Part shown: piece by piece, positions 18,390 through 27,419 of the stretch
Numbering within the stretch: the stretch's first letter is position 1
Layout: each line of letters opens with the position of its first letter
Source of the DNA: Clostridium sardiniense
Lineage (GTDB): Bacteria > Bacillota > Clostridia > Clostridiales > Clostridiaceae
NCBI RefSeq assembly: GCF_016907995.1
Contig: NZ_JAFBDA010000001.1
Location: 1 to 64,000, forward strand
Direction: 5' to 3'
Length of the DNA stretch: 64,000 nt
Translations under genes and position numbers: made by a program
The notes under the pieces: generated by a model
The model's database searches: none
The model's input: the letters and a program-made list of their open reading frames with translations, nothing else
What the model was told of the DNA's origin: nothing

Positions 18390-19886
18390 ATGAGAAAGAG
18401 AAGTAGTGGGATATTAATGCATATCTCTTCTCTCAATGGAAAATTCGGAATCGGTTCCATGGGAGAAGAAGCTTATGAATTTGTAGATTTTCTTGTAGCA
18501 GCAGGTCAAAAGTACTGGCAGATACTACCCCTTGGTCATACTAGCTATGGGGATTCACCTTATCAATGTTTTTCAGCTTTTGCTGGAAACCCACATTTTA
18601 TAGATTTTAAAATATTATGTGACGAAGGACTTCTTAAAGAGGAAGATTATATTGATAAAAATTTTGGAGATGATCTAGAGGTTGTAGATTACGGACTAAT
18701 ATTTGAACTTAGAAATGAAATTCTTAAAAAAGCATTTGAAAACTTTAAGAGTAAAAAGTTAAATGGATATCAAGAATTTAGATATAAAAGATTTAAAGAA
18801 GAAAATAAATTCTGGCTTGAAGATTATAGCTCATATATGGCTATAAAAGAAAGCTTTGGCTTAGTTTCATGGCAAGAGTGGGATGAAGATATAAAAAATA
18901 GGGAAGAAAAAACTCTTAATAAATACAAAAAAGAGCTTAAAGATGAGATAGAATATTATAACTTTATCCAATTCATATTCTTTAAACAATGGAATGAGCT
19001 TAAAGAATATGCAAATTATAATGGAGTAGAAATAATAGGTGATATTCCAATATATGTTGCAGAAGATAGTGCTGATATGTGGAGTAATCCAAAGATGTTT
19101 AAAGTTGATGAAGATAATACGCCAAAATTTGTAGCAGGATGTCCGCCAGATGCTTTTGCAGTAACAGGTCAATTATGGGGAAATCCAATATATGATTGGG
19201 ATGCTATGGATAAAGACGGATATAAATGGTGGATTCTTAGAATAAGAGAAAGCTTAAAGCTTTATGACATGGTCAGAATAGATCACTTTAGAGGTTTTGA
19301 ATCTTACTGGGAAGTACCTTATGGAGATGAAACAGCAGTAAATGGAGAATGGGTCAAAGGACCTGGAATTAAATTATTTAATGCAATTAAAGAAGCTTTA
19401 GGAGATGTAAATATAATTGCAGAAGATTTAGGATTTATGACAAATGAGGTAATAGAATTTAGAAATGAAAGTGGATTTCCTGGAATGAAAGTACTTCAAT
19501 TTGGATTTGGTGGGGAAGATAGTACTGATTTACCTCATAATTATATAAATAATTCTGTAGCTTATACAGGAACTCATGATAATGATACAGTACTCGGATG
19601 GTTTGAAAATAATACTTCAAAAAAAGAAATTAAAAAAGCGAAGAAGTACTTATCATTAAATGAAGAAGAGGGAGTAAGTTTTGGTTTTATAAGAGGTATT
19701 TGGAGTTCAGTAAGCTTTTTATCAGTAGCTACTATGCAAGATTTATTAGACCTTGGTAGTGAAGCTAGAATGAATATACCTTCAACTCTAGGTGGAAACT
19801 GGGAGTGGAGAATAAAACCAGGACAACTAACTGATGAACTAGCAAAAAAAATATACGATTTAACAAAGTTATATGGGAGGCTATAA
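18390..19886 (+). CDS. malQ: 4-alpha-glucanotransferase (amylomaltase)
   Basis: GH77 enzyme, 498 residues, that disproportionates maltodextrins: it transfers glucan segments and releases glucose, making chains long enough for phosphorylase. Diagnostic segments: GILMHISSLNGKFGIGSMG at the start, GDSPYQCFSAFAGNPHFID, the nucleophile in VRIDHFRGFESYWEVP, acid/base Glu in IIAEDLGFMT and the third acid in TGTHDNDTVLGW. The length matches the bacterial family. It overlaps no neighbour, with three bases between its stop and the phosphorylase ATG, so the two genes are tightly coupled and functionally sequential. Confidence 0.96.
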   Translation: MRKRSSGILMHISSLNGKFGIGSMGEEAYEFVDFLVAAGQKYWQILPLGHTSYGDSPYQCFSAFAGNPHFIDFKILCDEGLLKEEDYIDKNFGDDLEVVDYGLIFELRNEILKKAFENFKSKKLNGYQEFRYKRFKEENKFWLEDYSSYMAIKESFGLVSWQEWDEDIKNREEKTLNKYKKELKDEIEYYNFIQFIFFKQWNELKEYANYNGVEIIGDIPIYVAEDSADMWSNPKMFKVDEDNTPKFVAGCPPDAFAVTGQLWGNPIYDWDAMDKDGYKWWILRIRESLKLYDMVRIDHFRGFESYWEVPYGDETAVNGEWVKGPGIKLFNAIKEALGDVNIIAEDLGFMTNEVIEFRNESGFPGMKVLQFGFGGEDSTDLPHNYINNSVAYTGTHDNDTVLGWFENNTSKKEIKKAKKYLSLNEEEGVSFGFIRGIWSSVSFLSVATMQDLLDLGSEARMNIPSTLGGNWEWRIKPGQLTDELAKKIYDLTKLYGRL

Positions 19887-19889
19887 AAG

Positions 19890-22250
19890 ATGAGAGAAGA
19901 ATTAAAAAAGAGCATGGAAAGAGAATTAAAAATTAGATATGGAGTAGGATTAGAGGAAGCAGATGCAGGTCAAATATTTAGTAGTCTTTCATCAGCTTTA
20001 ATGGAAACTATAGTAGATGATTGGAATAATACAAAAGAAGTTTATGAAGAAGGTAAACAAGCTTATTATTTCTCAGCAGAATATTTAATGGGAAGAGCAC
20101 TTGGTAATAACTTAATAAGCTTAGGGTTATATGAAGAAGTAGAAGCGTTACTTAAAGAATTAAATATAGATATAAATGTAATTGAAGAAGCAGAAGATGA
20201 TGCAGCACTTGGTAATGGAGGTCTTGGAAGACTTGCTGCATGTTTTATGGATTCAGCAGCATCAATGGAAGTACCTTTAAGAGGTTATGGAATTAGATAT
20301 TCAAATGGATTATTTAAGCAATACTTTGAAGATGGATTCCAATATGAATGTGCAGATAACTGGTTGACTCATGGTGATCCTTGGAGCATAAGAAAAGATA
20401 AAGATGAAGTAATAGTTAAGTTTAAGGGAATGGATGTTAAAGCAATTCCTTATGATACACCAATAATAGGATATAAGAGTAAAAATATAAATACTTTAAG
20501 ACTATGGAAATGTGAGCCAATAGAAGAGTTTGATTTTAATGCATTTAATGAAGGTAAATATGCTAAAGCAGTAGAGCTTAAAAACAAGGCAGATGATATA
20601 TCAAGAGTATTATATCCAAATGATGATATGAAAGCTGGAAAGTTATTAAGACTTAAGCAACAATACTTCTTAGTAAGTGCATCACTTCAAGATATAATTA
20701 GAAATCATATAAAACTTCATGGAGAAAATTTTGATGAGCTTCATAAATATCATGCAGTTCAATTAAATGATACTCACCCAGTCCTTGCAATTCCAGAGCT
20801 TATAAGAATATTAGTAGATGATTATGGATTATCTTTTGATAAGGCACTTAATATAACAAAGGGTATATTTGCATATACTAATCACACAATATTAGCAGAA
20901 GCACTTGAGAAGTGGGATAATAAATTAATGGTAGCTTTATTCCCAAGAATAGTGCAAATAATCAAGATGATTGATACAAGATTTATAAATGAATTAAAGA
21001 AAAAAGGCTATTCAAAAGAAGAAATAGAAGAATTTAGAATAGTTAAAGATGGAGTGACTAGAATGGCAAACCTTGCAATCCACATAGGATTTGCAGTTAA
21101 TGGTGTTGCAGAGTTACACACTGATATATTAAAGGATATCGAACTTAATAATTGGTACAAGCTATATCCAGAGAAGTTCCAAAATAAGACTAACGGAATA
21201 ACTCCAAGAAGATGGCTTAGATTATGTAATAGACAATTATCTTCATTTATAACAGAGCTTTTAGGAGATGAATCTTGGGTTAAAGATTTAGGAAAACTTA
21301 AAGAACTTGAAAAGTTTAAAGATGACGAAGAAGTTCTAAATAGATTCATGGAAATAAAGCATGAAAAGAAAGAAGAGCTTGCTAAATATATTAAAGAAAC
21401 AGAAGGAATAGAAATTGATCCAGATTCAATATTTGATATTCAAATAAAGAGATTACATGAGTACAAAAGACAATTATTAAATACATTATATGTATTGGAC
21501 CTTTACTATAGATTAAAGAAAAATCCAAAGCTTGATATTCCAAAGACAACATTTATATACGGGGCTAAAGCATTCCCGGGATATAGAAGAGCTAAAGCTA
21601 TTGTTAAATTTACTAACGAAGTTGCAAAGCTTATAAACAATGATAAGGACATAGATGGAAAGATAAAGGTTGTATTCGTAGAGAATTACAGAGTTTCTTA
21701 TGCTGAAAAATTATTCCCAGCAGCAGATCTTTCAAAGCAAATTTCAACAGCTGGTAAGGAAGCATCAGGAACAGGTAACATGAAGTTTATGTTAAATGGA
21801 ACTCCTACATTTGGTACTTATGATGGTGCAAATGTTGAAATAGTAAGAGAAAGTGGAGAAGAAAATAACTTTATCTTTGGACTAAGAGTTGAAGATATAG
21901 AAGCTTTAAAAGGAAAGTATGATTGCAAGAAGTTCTACAAAAAAGATCCTTCACTTAAGAAAGTAATAGATTCACTAATAGATGGAACATTTAGTGATGG
22001 AGGAACTGGATTATTTAAGGATTTATACAATTCATTAATTGAAGAAGGTGATGGTTACTTCTTATTAGCAGACTTTGAAGCATTTAAAAAGGCTGAAGAT
22101 GAAGTGTTTAAGGCTTATAAAGATAAGAAGAGATGGGCTAAGATGTGCTTTGAAAATACTTGCAATGCAGGTACATTCTCTTCAGATAGAACTATATTAG
22201 AGTACAGCAAAGATATTTGGGGAATTAATCAGACTGAAAATACAAAGTAG
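19890..22250 (+). CDS. glgP: Glycogen/maltodextrin phosphorylase
   Basis: GT35 enzyme of 786 residues that releases glucose-1-phosphate from the non-reducing ends of alpha-1,4-glucans. Conserved stretches: YFSAEYLMGRALGNNL, ALGNGGLGRLAACF, the glucan/phosphate site region RLHEYKRQLLN, and the pyridoxal-phosphate lysine in AGKEASGTGNMKFMLNG (about residue 631). Length and motifs fit the glycogen/maltodextrin group; I cannot separate GlgP from MalP, and the maltodextrin operon context favours a MalP role. A GGGAGG site inside the end of malQ supports the start. Confidence 0.95.
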   Translation: MREELKKSMERELKIRYGVGLEEADAGQIFSSLSSALMETIVDDWNNTKEVYEEGKQAYYFSAEYLMGRALGNNLISLGLYEEVEALLKELNIDINVIEEAEDDAALGNGGLGRLAACFMDSAASMEVPLRGYGIRYSNGLFKQYFEDGFQYECADNWLTHGDPWSIRKDKDEVIVKFKGMDVKAIPYDTPIIGYKSKNINTLRLWKCEPIEEFDFNAFNEGKYAKAVELKNKADDISRVLYPNDDMKAGKLLRLKQQYFLVSASLQDIIRNHIKLHGENFDELHKYHAVQLNDTHPVLAIPELIRILVDDYGLSFDKALNITKGIFAYTNHTILAEALEKWDNKLMVALFPRIVQIIKMIDTRFINELKKKGYSKEEIEEFRIVKDGVTRMANLAIHIGFAVNGVAELHTDILKDIELNNWYKLYPEKFQNKTNGITPRRWLRLCNRQLSSFITELLGDESWVKDLGKLKELEKFKDDEEVLNRFMEIKHEKKEELAKYIKETEGIEIDPDSIFDIQIKRLHEYKRQLLNTLYVLDLYYRLKKNPKLDIPKTTFIYGAKAFPGYRRAKAIVKFTNEVAKLINNDKDIDGKIKVVFVENYRVSYAEKLFPAADLSKQISTAGKEASGTGNMKFMLNGTPTFGTYDGANVEIVRESGEENNFIFGLRVEDIEALKGKYDCKKFYKKDPSLKKVIDSLIDGTFSDGGTGLFKDLYNSLIEEGDGYFLLADFEAFKKAEDEVFKAYKDKKRWAKMCFENTCNAGTFSSDRTILEYSKDIWGINQTENTK

Positions 22251-22268
22251 TATTTAGGAGAAGTTTTT

Positions 22269-24287
22269 ATGAGATTTGGTAAAAATAGCTGTAAAAGTTA
22301 TGAAAGAGGAATTGAAAAGGAATGGATGCTTTCAAATGGAAGAAGTGCTTTCTCAGGAAGTACTATTATAGGTGCTAATAGTAGAAAGTATCATGCTATA
22401 TTAATAGCAGCACTTAAATCTCCAGATGAAAGATATATGATATTACCTAAAGTTTGTGAGAAATTTATTTCAAAAGGAATAGAATATCCATTAACAACAA
22501 CTAAGTATAAGGATGAAGTTATTGAAGGTTATAAAAACCTTCAAAGCTTCTCATATAATGGGATACCAGAGTATACTTATTTTGTAAATGGGACTCTAAT
22601 AAAGAAGAGGGTATTCTTAGAGCGAAGAAGAAACACAGCTGTAATAGAGTATTCAATAAAAGGGAATAAAGATGGGGGAGATCTTATACTTACTCCATGG
22701 TTTTCTTTCAGAGATCCAGGAGAACCAAGCAAAGATGAAAATCTTGAATTTACTAAAAGTGATTTAAATAATGGTTTTAATCTTATCCCAGATCTTAAAA
22801 AGGATTTAAATATAAGATTATTTGTATCTGAGGGTAAAGTATCATCTAAAGAATCTAGTATAACTTCAGAGGTTTATTATGATGTAGATAAATCAACAGG
22901 TGATAAATACTTAGATAGATATTATGTTCCAGGAGAATTAACTGTTAGCATTAAAGAGTATGAAGAAAAGAAGGTTTATTTAGTATGTACTATTGAAGAA
23001 TATACAGAAATTAATGCTAAGGATATAATTAAGAAAGAAGAAGAGAGAATTGAAGCTCTAAGAAATACTTTTGAGGATGATAGAGTAATAGCTAAGTATC
23101 TTCCAATATCAGCAGATCATTTCATAGTTGATAGGGATTCAATAGATAGCAAAACTGTTCTTGCTGGATACCCATGGTTTTTAGATTGGGGAAGAGATAC
23201 TATGATTGCATTAACTGGTGTAGGAATGTGTACAGGAAGACTTGATGATACTAGAGATATTTTAAGAAGCTTTAGTATATATGAGAAGAATGGGTTAATT
23301 CCAAATATGTTCCCTGATTTTGGGCAAGAACCTTTATATAATACAGTAGATGCTTCACTTTGGTATATTCATGCTATATACATGTACTTATTATATAAGA
23401 ATGATCCAAAGGAATTAGAATTCGTAAAAGAAGAATTATATGGAACTATAAAAAATATTATTAAAGCATATAAAGAAGGAACAGATTTTTCAATAAAGAT
23501 GGATGAAGATTCATTAATTATGGCAGGGGATGGGCTAGATCAAGTTACATGGATGGATGTAAGAGTTAATGGAATAGTTGTTACTCCAAGACATGGTAAG
23601 CCTGTTGAAATAAATGCTCTTTGGTATAATGCATTAAAGATAGTATCACTACTTGGTGAAAAGTTTAATGATAAAGAATATAAAGAGTATGAAAGTCTTG
23701 CAGCAAAAGTTAAGAATTCATTTAATGAAAAGTTCTGGAATGAAGATGAAAAGTGCCTTTATGATGTAGTTAATAATATAGAGAGTGATCCGTCTATAAG
23801 ACCAAATCAAGCATGGGCAATATCTCTTCCATTTACTATGATTCCTAAAGATAAGGAGATTAAAGTAATAGAAAAGATATATGATTATCTATATACTCCT
23901 TTTGGACTTAGAAGTTTAAGTAAGGATCATGAGGACTATAAGCCTTTTTATGAAGGTAAACTTATAGATAGAGATATGGCATATCACCAAGGAACAGTTT
24001 GGTCATTTCCAATAGGAGCATTTTTAAGTGGTTATTGTAGAGTACATGAGTACTCAGAGGAAGCTATAAAGTTTGTAGATGAAGCACTTAAAGAAATGGA
24101 GATTCATATAGAAGATCAATGTCTTGGTGGAATAGCTGAAATATTTGATGGAGATTCTCCACATAATCCTAGAGGTTGCTATAATCAAGCTTGGGGAGTT
24201 GGAGAAGTTTTAAGAGTATACTATGAGTGCATAAGAGGCAATAATAAAAGACTAGAAGAAGCAAAGAAGAATATATTCAATAAATAA
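22269..24287 (+). CDS. Glycogen debranching enzyme (amylo-alpha-1,6-glucosidase type)
   Basis: Protein of 672 residues with the bacterial GDE architecture: an N-terminal beta-sandwich (KEWMLSNGRSAFSGSTI and NSRKYHAILIAAL motifs, residues 10-60), and a C-terminal (alpha/alpha)6-barrel starting near residue 285 with AGYPWFLDWGRDTMIAL and later MAGDGLDQVTWMD and QAWGVGEVLRVYY. Family members remove alpha-1,6-linked glucose stubs left by phosphorylase and transferase. Its position directly after glgP, with malQ before that, completes a phosphorolytic debranching route. It precedes a strong terminator at 24291. Confidence 0.88.
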   Translation: MRFGKNSCKSYERGIEKEWMLSNGRSAFSGSTIIGANSRKYHAILIAALKSPDERYMILPKVCEKFISKGIEYPLTTTKYKDEVIEGYKNLQSFSYNGIPEYTYFVNGTLIKKRVFLERRRNTAVIEYSIKGNKDGGDLILTPWFSFRDPGEPSKDENLEFTKSDLNNGFNLIPDLKKDLNIRLFVSEGKVSSKESSITSEVYYDVDKSTGDKYLDRYYVPGELTVSIKEYEEKKVYLVCTIEEYTEINAKDIIKKEEERIEALRNTFEDDRVIAKYLPISADHFIVDRDSIDSKTVLAGYPWFLDWGRDTMIALTGVGMCTGRLDDTRDILRSFSIYEKNGLIPNMFPDFGQEPLYNTVDASLWYIHAIYMYLLYKNDPKELEFVKEELYGTIKNIIKAYKEGTDFSIKMDEDSLIMAGDGLDQVTWMDVRVNGIVVTPRHGKPVEINALWYNALKIVSLLGEKFNDKEYKEYESLAAKVKNSFNEKFWNEDEKCLYDVVNNIESDPSIRPNQAWAISLPFTMIPKDKEIKVIEKIYDYLYTPFGLRSLSKDHEDYKPFYEGKLIDRDMAYHQGTVWSFPIGAFLSGYCRVHEYSEEAIKFVDEALKEMEIHIEDQCLGGIAEIFDGDSPHNPRGCYNQAWGVGEVLRVYYECIRGNNKRLEEAKKNIFNK

Positions 24288-24290
24288 AAT

Positions 24291-24346
24291 AAAGTCCTAT
24301 AATCATAAAGAGTAAAAAAGTTTATCTAATATGATTATAGGACTTT
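24291..24346 (+). terminator. Terminator after the debranching gene
   Basis: Perfect 17-bp inverted repeat, arms 24291-24307 (AAAGTCCTATAATCATA) and 24330-24346, separated by a 22-base A-rich loop and ending in a short T run (24344-24347). It separates the main maltodextrin operon from the pullulanase gene, although some read-through is possible. Confidence 0.75.
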
Positions 24347-24382
24347 TAAGAATAAAGAGTTTGTTTAAGGATGTGAGGTTAT

Positions 24383-26398
24383 ATGAATATAAAAGAAATA
24401 TATAATATGTATAATGGAGATAAAAAAGCTAAGCTAAGAGATATATTTAACTCAAAAGAATTTGAAGAAAAGTATGGCTATGATTTAGAGCTAGGAGCAA
24501 TATATTCAAAGGATAAGACTATATTTAGATTATGGTCACCAGTAGCTTCAAAGGTAACATTACAATTATTTTATAAAGATGATCAATTAAATAAGTTATG
24601 TAAACTTAAATCTATTGAGATGGAAGAAATAGATAATGTATGGGTTTTAGAGAAAAATGGAGATTTAAATAAAGTTTATTATAGATACGAAATAGAAATA
24701 GGAGATAAGGTAAACATAGTTACTGATCCTTACTCAAAAGCTGTATCTGCTAATGGTGAATATTCAATGGTAGTAGATTTGGAAGAAACCAATCCAGTAG
24801 GTTGGAATAATGATAGAAAGCCAGAATTTAAAGATCCAACTGATGCAATTATATATGAAATGCATATAAGGGATTTTACAATAGACTATAATTCAGGATC
24901 AAATTTTAAAGGGAAATATAAAGGTGTATGGGAATCAAATACTAAAACAGATGGTGGAGTTGCTACAGGAATAGATCACTTAAAAGAGCTTGGAATAACT
25001 CATGTACATCTACTGCCAACATTTGATTATAAATCAGTAGATGAAAAGAAGTTAGATGAGCCGCAGTATAACTGGGGATATGATCCAGAACATTATAATT
25101 GTCCAGAGGGATCATATTCAACTAATCCTTTTGATGGAGATGTAAGAATAAAAGAATTTAAAGATATGATTTTAAATCTTCACAAAGAAGGATTAAGAGT
25201 AGTTATGGATGTGGTTTATAATCACACATATGAATCAGAGAATTCATTATTTAATAAAGTAGTGCCATACTATTACTATAGAGAAGATGAAAATGGAAAT
25301 CTTTCAGATGGTTCAGCCTGTGGAAATGAAACTGCATCAGATAGAAAAATGTTTAGAAAATTTATGATAGATTCAGTAGTATATTGGGCTAAAGAATATC
25401 ATATTGATGGATTTAGATTTGATTTAATGGGATTACATGATATTGAAACTATGAAGCTTATAAGAGAAGAACTTGATAAAATAGATAAATCTATAATTAT
25501 TTATGGTGAAGGTTGGACTGGAGGAGAAACTCCACTAAAAGAAAACGATAGAGCTTTAAAGAAGAATACAACTCAATACGAAAAGCTTCAAATAGCGGCA
25601 TTTAGTGATGATATAAGAGATGGTGTTAAGGGTGATGTATTTATTGAAGAAAAGCCAGGCTTTGTAAATGGTGGAGAAGGCTTTGAAGAAACAATAAAAT
25701 GTGGGATAGTAGCTTCAACAAACCATGATCAAATAGAGTACTCAAAGGTTATATACTCAGATGAATTTTGGGCAAACGAGCCATATCAAACAGTTACTTA
25801 TGCATCAGCACATGATAACTATACACTATGGGATAAGCTTTATATAACAGCTAGTGAAGAGTCTGAAGAAGACCGTATAAAAATGAACAAATTAATAGCT
25901 TCAATAATTCTGACTTCACAAGGTATATCATTCATACATGCAGGTGAAGAATTCTTAAGAACTAAGGTTGATGAAAATGGAACTCTAATTGAAAATAGTT
26001 TTAAATCAAGTGATTTAGTTAATAGGTTAGATTGGAGCAGAAAAGAAAAATATAAGGATGTCTTCGAATATTATAAAGAACTTATAAATCTAAGAAAAAA
26101 TCATAAAGCTTTTAGAATGAACTCATCTGAAGAGATAAGAGAAAACTTAAGATTTTTAGATAGTAACGAAGATAATGTTGTTTCATATATAATAAATGGA
26201 GAAGCATTAAATGATAGATTCAAAAAGATAATGATTATATTAAATGGTAATAAAGATGAAGCTAAAGTAAATCTTTTAGAAGGCATATGGAAACTAATTG
26301 CTAATGGAGAAAGAGTCGATGAAGATGGAATTAGTGAGGATATTTGTAATGAGATAATAGTAGATGGAAGAAGTGCAAATATATTAGTTATAGAATAA
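24383..26398 (+). CDS. pulA: Type I pullulanase
   Basis: GH13_14 debranching enzyme of 671 residues that hydrolyses alpha-1,6 branch points in pullulan, limit dextrins and glycogen. An N-terminal CBM48-like domain (FRLWSPVASKVTLQLF near residue 48) precedes the barrel. The type I marker YNWGYDPEHYNCPEGSY is present, with VVMDVVYNHTY, HIDGFRFDLMGLHD (nucleophile), IIYGEGWTGG (acid/base) and ASAHDNYTLWDK. There is no signal peptide or surface anchor, so it works inside the cell. It follows a terminator by 36 bp and may have its own promoter, but the nearby loop leaves little room for one. GTGAGG precedes the ATG. Confidence 0.94.
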   Translation: MNIKEIYNMYNGDKKAKLRDIFNSKEFEEKYGYDLELGAIYSKDKTIFRLWSPVASKVTLQLFYKDDQLNKLCKLKSIEMEEIDNVWVLEKNGDLNKVYYRYEIEIGDKVNIVTDPYSKAVSANGEYSMVVDLEETNPVGWNNDRKPEFKDPTDAIIYEMHIRDFTIDYNSGSNFKGKYKGVWESNTKTDGGVATGIDHLKELGITHVHLLPTFDYKSVDEKKLDEPQYNWGYDPEHYNCPEGSYSTNPFDGDVRIKEFKDMILNLHKEGLRVVMDVVYNHTYESENSLFNKVVPYYYYREDENGNLSDGSACGNETASDRKMFRKFMIDSVVYWAKEYHIDGFRFDLMGLHDIETMKLIREELDKIDKSIIIYGEGWTGGETPLKENDRALKKNTTQYEKLQIAAFSDDIRDGVKGDVFIEEKPGFVNGGEGFEETIKCGIVASTNHDQIEYSKVIYSDEFWANEPYQTVTYASAHDNYTLWDKLYITASEESEEDRIKMNKLIASIILTSQGISFIHAGEEFLRTKVDENGTLIENSFKSSDLVNRLDWSRKEKYKDVFEYYKELINLRKNHKAFRMNSSEEIRENLRFLDSNEDNVVSYIINGEALNDRFKKIMIILNGNKDEAKVNLLEGIWKLIANGERVDEDGISEDICNEIIVDGRSANILVIE

Positions 26399-26482
26399 AT
26401 AATATAAGAAATAGGAAGTGATACAAAATGACTATAAATAAATAGTTATAATCAGTTTTTATTTCTATATTTTAGTCAAAAG

Positions 26483-26528
26483 AAGGGATGTTACAAACCC
26501 AACTTTAATTAGTTTTGCAACATCCCTT
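26483..26528. terminator. Bidirectional terminator between pulA and the zinc-ribbon gene
   Basis: AAGGGATGTT (26483-26492) pairs with AACATCCCTT (26519-26528); inner CAAA/TTTG bases extend the stem. T-rich DNA follows on both sides. It separates convergent genes. The DNA from 26399 to 26482 holds only a ribosome-site-like AGGAAGTGA followed by a five-codon frame. Confidence 0.7.
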
Positions 26529-26533
26529 TAAAA

Positions 26534-27232
26534 TTAAACTCCAAAGAAAAATGCTCCTATTAATGATATAAAGAATAGGCCAGTTAATATTACTATGAAT
26601 GCAGTTACTCCAAATAAAGCTAAAGGTGCAACAAGATTAGTACCACCATTAGAGTTTAAACGTAAATAAAGTGCATCAGTACTTAAATTTTTAGAGTACC
26701 TTTTAATGTTTTTTATCTTAGTTAATGAATCCTTTATATATATTTTATTTGCATATACTCCAACACCTATTCTTATAATTAAGAATGTTATTGGTGCAAA
26801 AGAACCTAAGAAAAATGACACCCCTAGATTAATTGCAAATAATATAGCAGCAATCTTGTACATTTTTCTATATAAAAGCCAATAAACCATTAAAAAGAAT
26901 GCAGCCCAGTTCCAAGAAGAAAACTTTTCATTATCTCTGTACATCTCTAATTTTTCTAAATAATACTCGGTATTTTTCACTCCTATAAATGAAACAAATT
27001 CATCAGAAGTTATATCATCGTCGTTTATCCTATTATTATAACAATTTTGATAATAGGAATTATTACCGTGATCTTTATTAAAATCATTATAGGAAGAGTC
27101 AAATACATTTGAAGATTTTGATTCTCTAGCTTTAGATTCATCTAAATGAATATATTCTTTATTGGACTCACATGAAGGATTATTACATTTTCCATCAGTT
27201 CCCAGTTCACTCCCACATTTTTCACAAAACAT
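26534..27232 (-). CDS. Zinc-ribbon membrane protein with DUF2628-like domain
   Basis: Protein of 232 residues of unknown function. Residues 1-20 form a zinc ribbon (CEKCG, then CNNPSC). A polar, Asn/Asp/Ser-rich linker of about 60 residues follows, then FVSFIGVKNTEYYLEKLEMYRDNEKFSSWNW leads into a DUF2628-like hydrophobic part with AAFFLMVYWLLYRKMYKIAAILF and three further membrane segments. Proteins of this plan are common in clostridia and usually cytoplasm-facing at the ribbon end. The stop is a few bases from the shared terminator. There are no informative neighbours. Confidence 0.8.
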   Translation of the reverse strand: MFCEKCGSELGTDGKCNNPSCESNKEYIHLDESKARESKSSNVFDSSYNDFNKDHGNNSYYQNCYNNRINDDDITSDEFVSFIGVKNTEYYLEKLEMYRDNEKFSSWNWAAFFLMVYWLLYRKMYKIAAILFAINLGVSFFLGSFAPITFLIIRIGVGVYANKIYIKDSLTKIKNIKRYSKNLSTDALYLRLNSNGGTNLVAPLALFGVTAFIVILTGLFFISLIGAFFFGV

Positions 27233-27331
27233 TGAATATCCCCCTTATTCAAATGATAACAAAGTTAGTATAACACACAGAAAACTTTAAAACAATTACA
27301 AATATTACTTTATATGTAATTTAAACTGATC

Positions 27332-27393
27332 AAAAAATACCTCATTAAGTAGAGGATAAATAATAATTTAACCAATTCTGCTTAACAAGGTAT
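27332..27393 (-). terminator. Terminator after the cation efflux gene (minus strand)
   Basis: Arms 27377-27393 and 27337-27353 pair in the minus-strand RNA over 17 positions with about 14 Watson-Crick pairs, and the downstream arm is followed on that strand by a run of six U residues (the A run at 27332-27337 on plus). It ends the transcript of the gene at 27420-28604. Confidence 0.65.
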
Positions 27394-27419
27394 ATTTAAC
27401 TTAATTAAAAGGAATTTAA

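Noticed and set aside
19574-21349. Long minus-strand open frames of 100 or more codons opposite malQ and glgP, and similar ones throughout the window
   Set aside because: They mirror the codon bias of the real genes on the other strand, have no ribosome sites and no family motifs.
26428-26445. Five-codon frame behind an AGGAAGTGA ribosome-site sequence after pulA
   Set aside because: Too short to be a gene and without conserved context; at most a remnant of a lost gene.
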